From Polaromonas sp. (GTDB taxonomy: Bacteria; Pseudomonadota; Gammaproteobacteria; Burkholderiales; Burkholderiaceae_C): DNA of 6,759 nucleotides. The DNA is taken from positions 1 to 6,759 of the forward strand of contig JABMMH010000030.1 in assembly GCA_013205645.1 (NCBI GenBank), given 5' to 3'. A program made the translations under genes and the position numbers. Positions 6,091-6,759 of this stretch are shown here, one piece after another (within the stretch, counting starts at the first letter, position 1; every line of letters begins with the position of its first letter). The notes under the pieces were generated by a model. The model did not search any database. It saw only the letters and a list, made by a program, of their open reading frames with translations, and was not told the DNA's origin.

Positions 6091-6759
6091 TCAGCCCCGC
6101 ATCAAAGCCTCAATCTCATCCGCTTCCACCGGCACGCCGCGGGTCAGCAGCTCGCAGCCTTTGGCGGTCACCAGCGCATCGTCTTCAATCCGGATGCCGA
6201 TGTTCCAGAGCTCTTTGGGCACGCCTTTGGCAGGGCGCACATACAGGCCGGGTTCAATGGTCAGCACCATGCCGGGCTGCAAGATGCGCGACGGTTTGCG
6301 CAGCACGGCTTGACCGAGTGCGTCGGTTTGGCGCGTGGCTTTGCCCGTGGGTTCGGTGTAGTCGCCGCAGTCGTGCACGTCCATGCCCATCCAGTGGCTG
6401 GTGCGGTGCATGTAAAACTGCCGGTACGCGCCGGAGGCCAGCACGTCGTCTACTTTGCCGTGCTTGGCCTTGGGCAACAAGCCGGTCTCCAACATGCCTT
6501 CAATCAGCACGCGCGTTGCGGCATCGTGCGGGTCGGTGAAGCGCTTGCCGGATTTGGTGACGGCTACCGCAGCGTATTGCGCGGCCAGCACGATGTCGTA
6601 AAGCGTGCGCTGAGCGGGTGTGAATTGGCCATTGGCCGGAAAGGTGCGGGTGATGTCGCTGGCGTAGCCGCCGAGCTCGCAGCCGGCGTCAATCAGACAC
6701 AAGTCGCCAGCTTTAAGTTCAGCATCGCCAGCGCGGTAATGCAGCACGCAGGCATTGGC
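6091..6759 (-). CDS. pepP: Xaa-Pro aminopeptidase (M24B family), C-terminal catalytic part (partial)
   Basis: This enzyme removes the N-terminal residue from peptides whose second residue is proline, using a two-metal (usually Mn) site in a pita-bread fold. The 222 visible residues cover most of the catalytic domain; the N-terminal domain and start lie beyond the window. All five metal ligands of the family can be placed, counting from the window edge: D24 in LIDAGCE, D35 in SDITRTFP, H122 in SHWMGMDVHD, E169 in LTIEPGLY and E192 in IRIEDD. H129 in DVHD matches the second active-site His. Between DVHD and the ILQPGMVLTIEPG strand there are about 18 residues more than in E. coli PepP (GDYTEPTGKATRQTDALGQ and on). 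The stop TGA is at 6093-6091. Neighbour maeB follows on the same strand after 149 bases. PepP is the best match; another M24B aminopeptidase is possible because the N-terminus is missing. Confidence 0.9.
   Translation of the reverse strand, partial: ANACVLHYRAGDAELKAGDLCLIDAGCELGGYASDITRTFPANGQFTPAQRTLYDIVLAAQYAAVAVTKSGKRFTDPHDAATRVLIEGMLETGLLPKAKHGKVDDVLASGAYRQFYMHRTSHWMGMDVHDCGDYTEPTGKATRQTDALGQAVLRKPSRILQPGMVLTIEPGLYVRPAKGVPKELWNIGIRIEDDALVTAKGCELLTRGVPVEADEIEALMRG

Noticed and set aside
1..6759. Mobile element, CRISPR array, RNA gene or phage remnant
   Set aside because: No transposase, integrase, regularly spaced repeats, tRNA-like or rRNA sequence was seen on either strand.

Overview
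The window looks like chromosomal housekeeping DNA from a betaproteobacterium, most likely Burkholderiales (Comamonadaceae-like). This rests on the moderately high GC content, the lptD-surA-rsmA order, the form of the SurA and MaeB proteins, and the short gene spacing. The genus is not resolved by inspection.

Left part, + strand (1-2345): the last codons of a probable lptD overlap the start of surA by eight bases. surA is followed after 37 bases by rsmA (ksgA), which ends at a strong stem-loop terminator. LptD and SurA belong to outer-membrane biogenesis; RsmA dimethylates 16S rRNA. The pdxA gene that separates surA from rsmA in E. coli is not present here.

Middle part, - strand (about 2346-3557): a two-gene unit encodes an exported barnase-type (N1/T1) ribonuclease and a cytoplasmic barstar-type inhibitor. 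The nuclease comes first in transcription order and the inhibitor follows 71 bases later. Guanine-recognition and catalytic residues of the nuclease, and the two key acidic residues of the inhibitor, are visible. About 210 bases between the inhibitor and the rsmA terminator hold no convincing gene; a possible decayed reading frame is noted there. The rsmA terminator probably serves this - strand unit as well.

Right part, - strand (3558-6759): maeB, a two-domain malic enzyme with a C-terminal phosphotransacetylase-like domain, has overlapping stem-loops after its stop codon and a near-perfect inverted repeat just ahead of its ribosome binding site. Upstream lies the C-terminal part of an M24 Xaa-Pro aminopeptidase (pepP-like), cut by the window edge.

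I see no mobile element, CRISPR array, rRNA, tRNA or phage gene. The most interesting content is the ribonuclease/inhibitor pair between housekeeping genes; the folds are known families, so nothing here is convincingly a new system.
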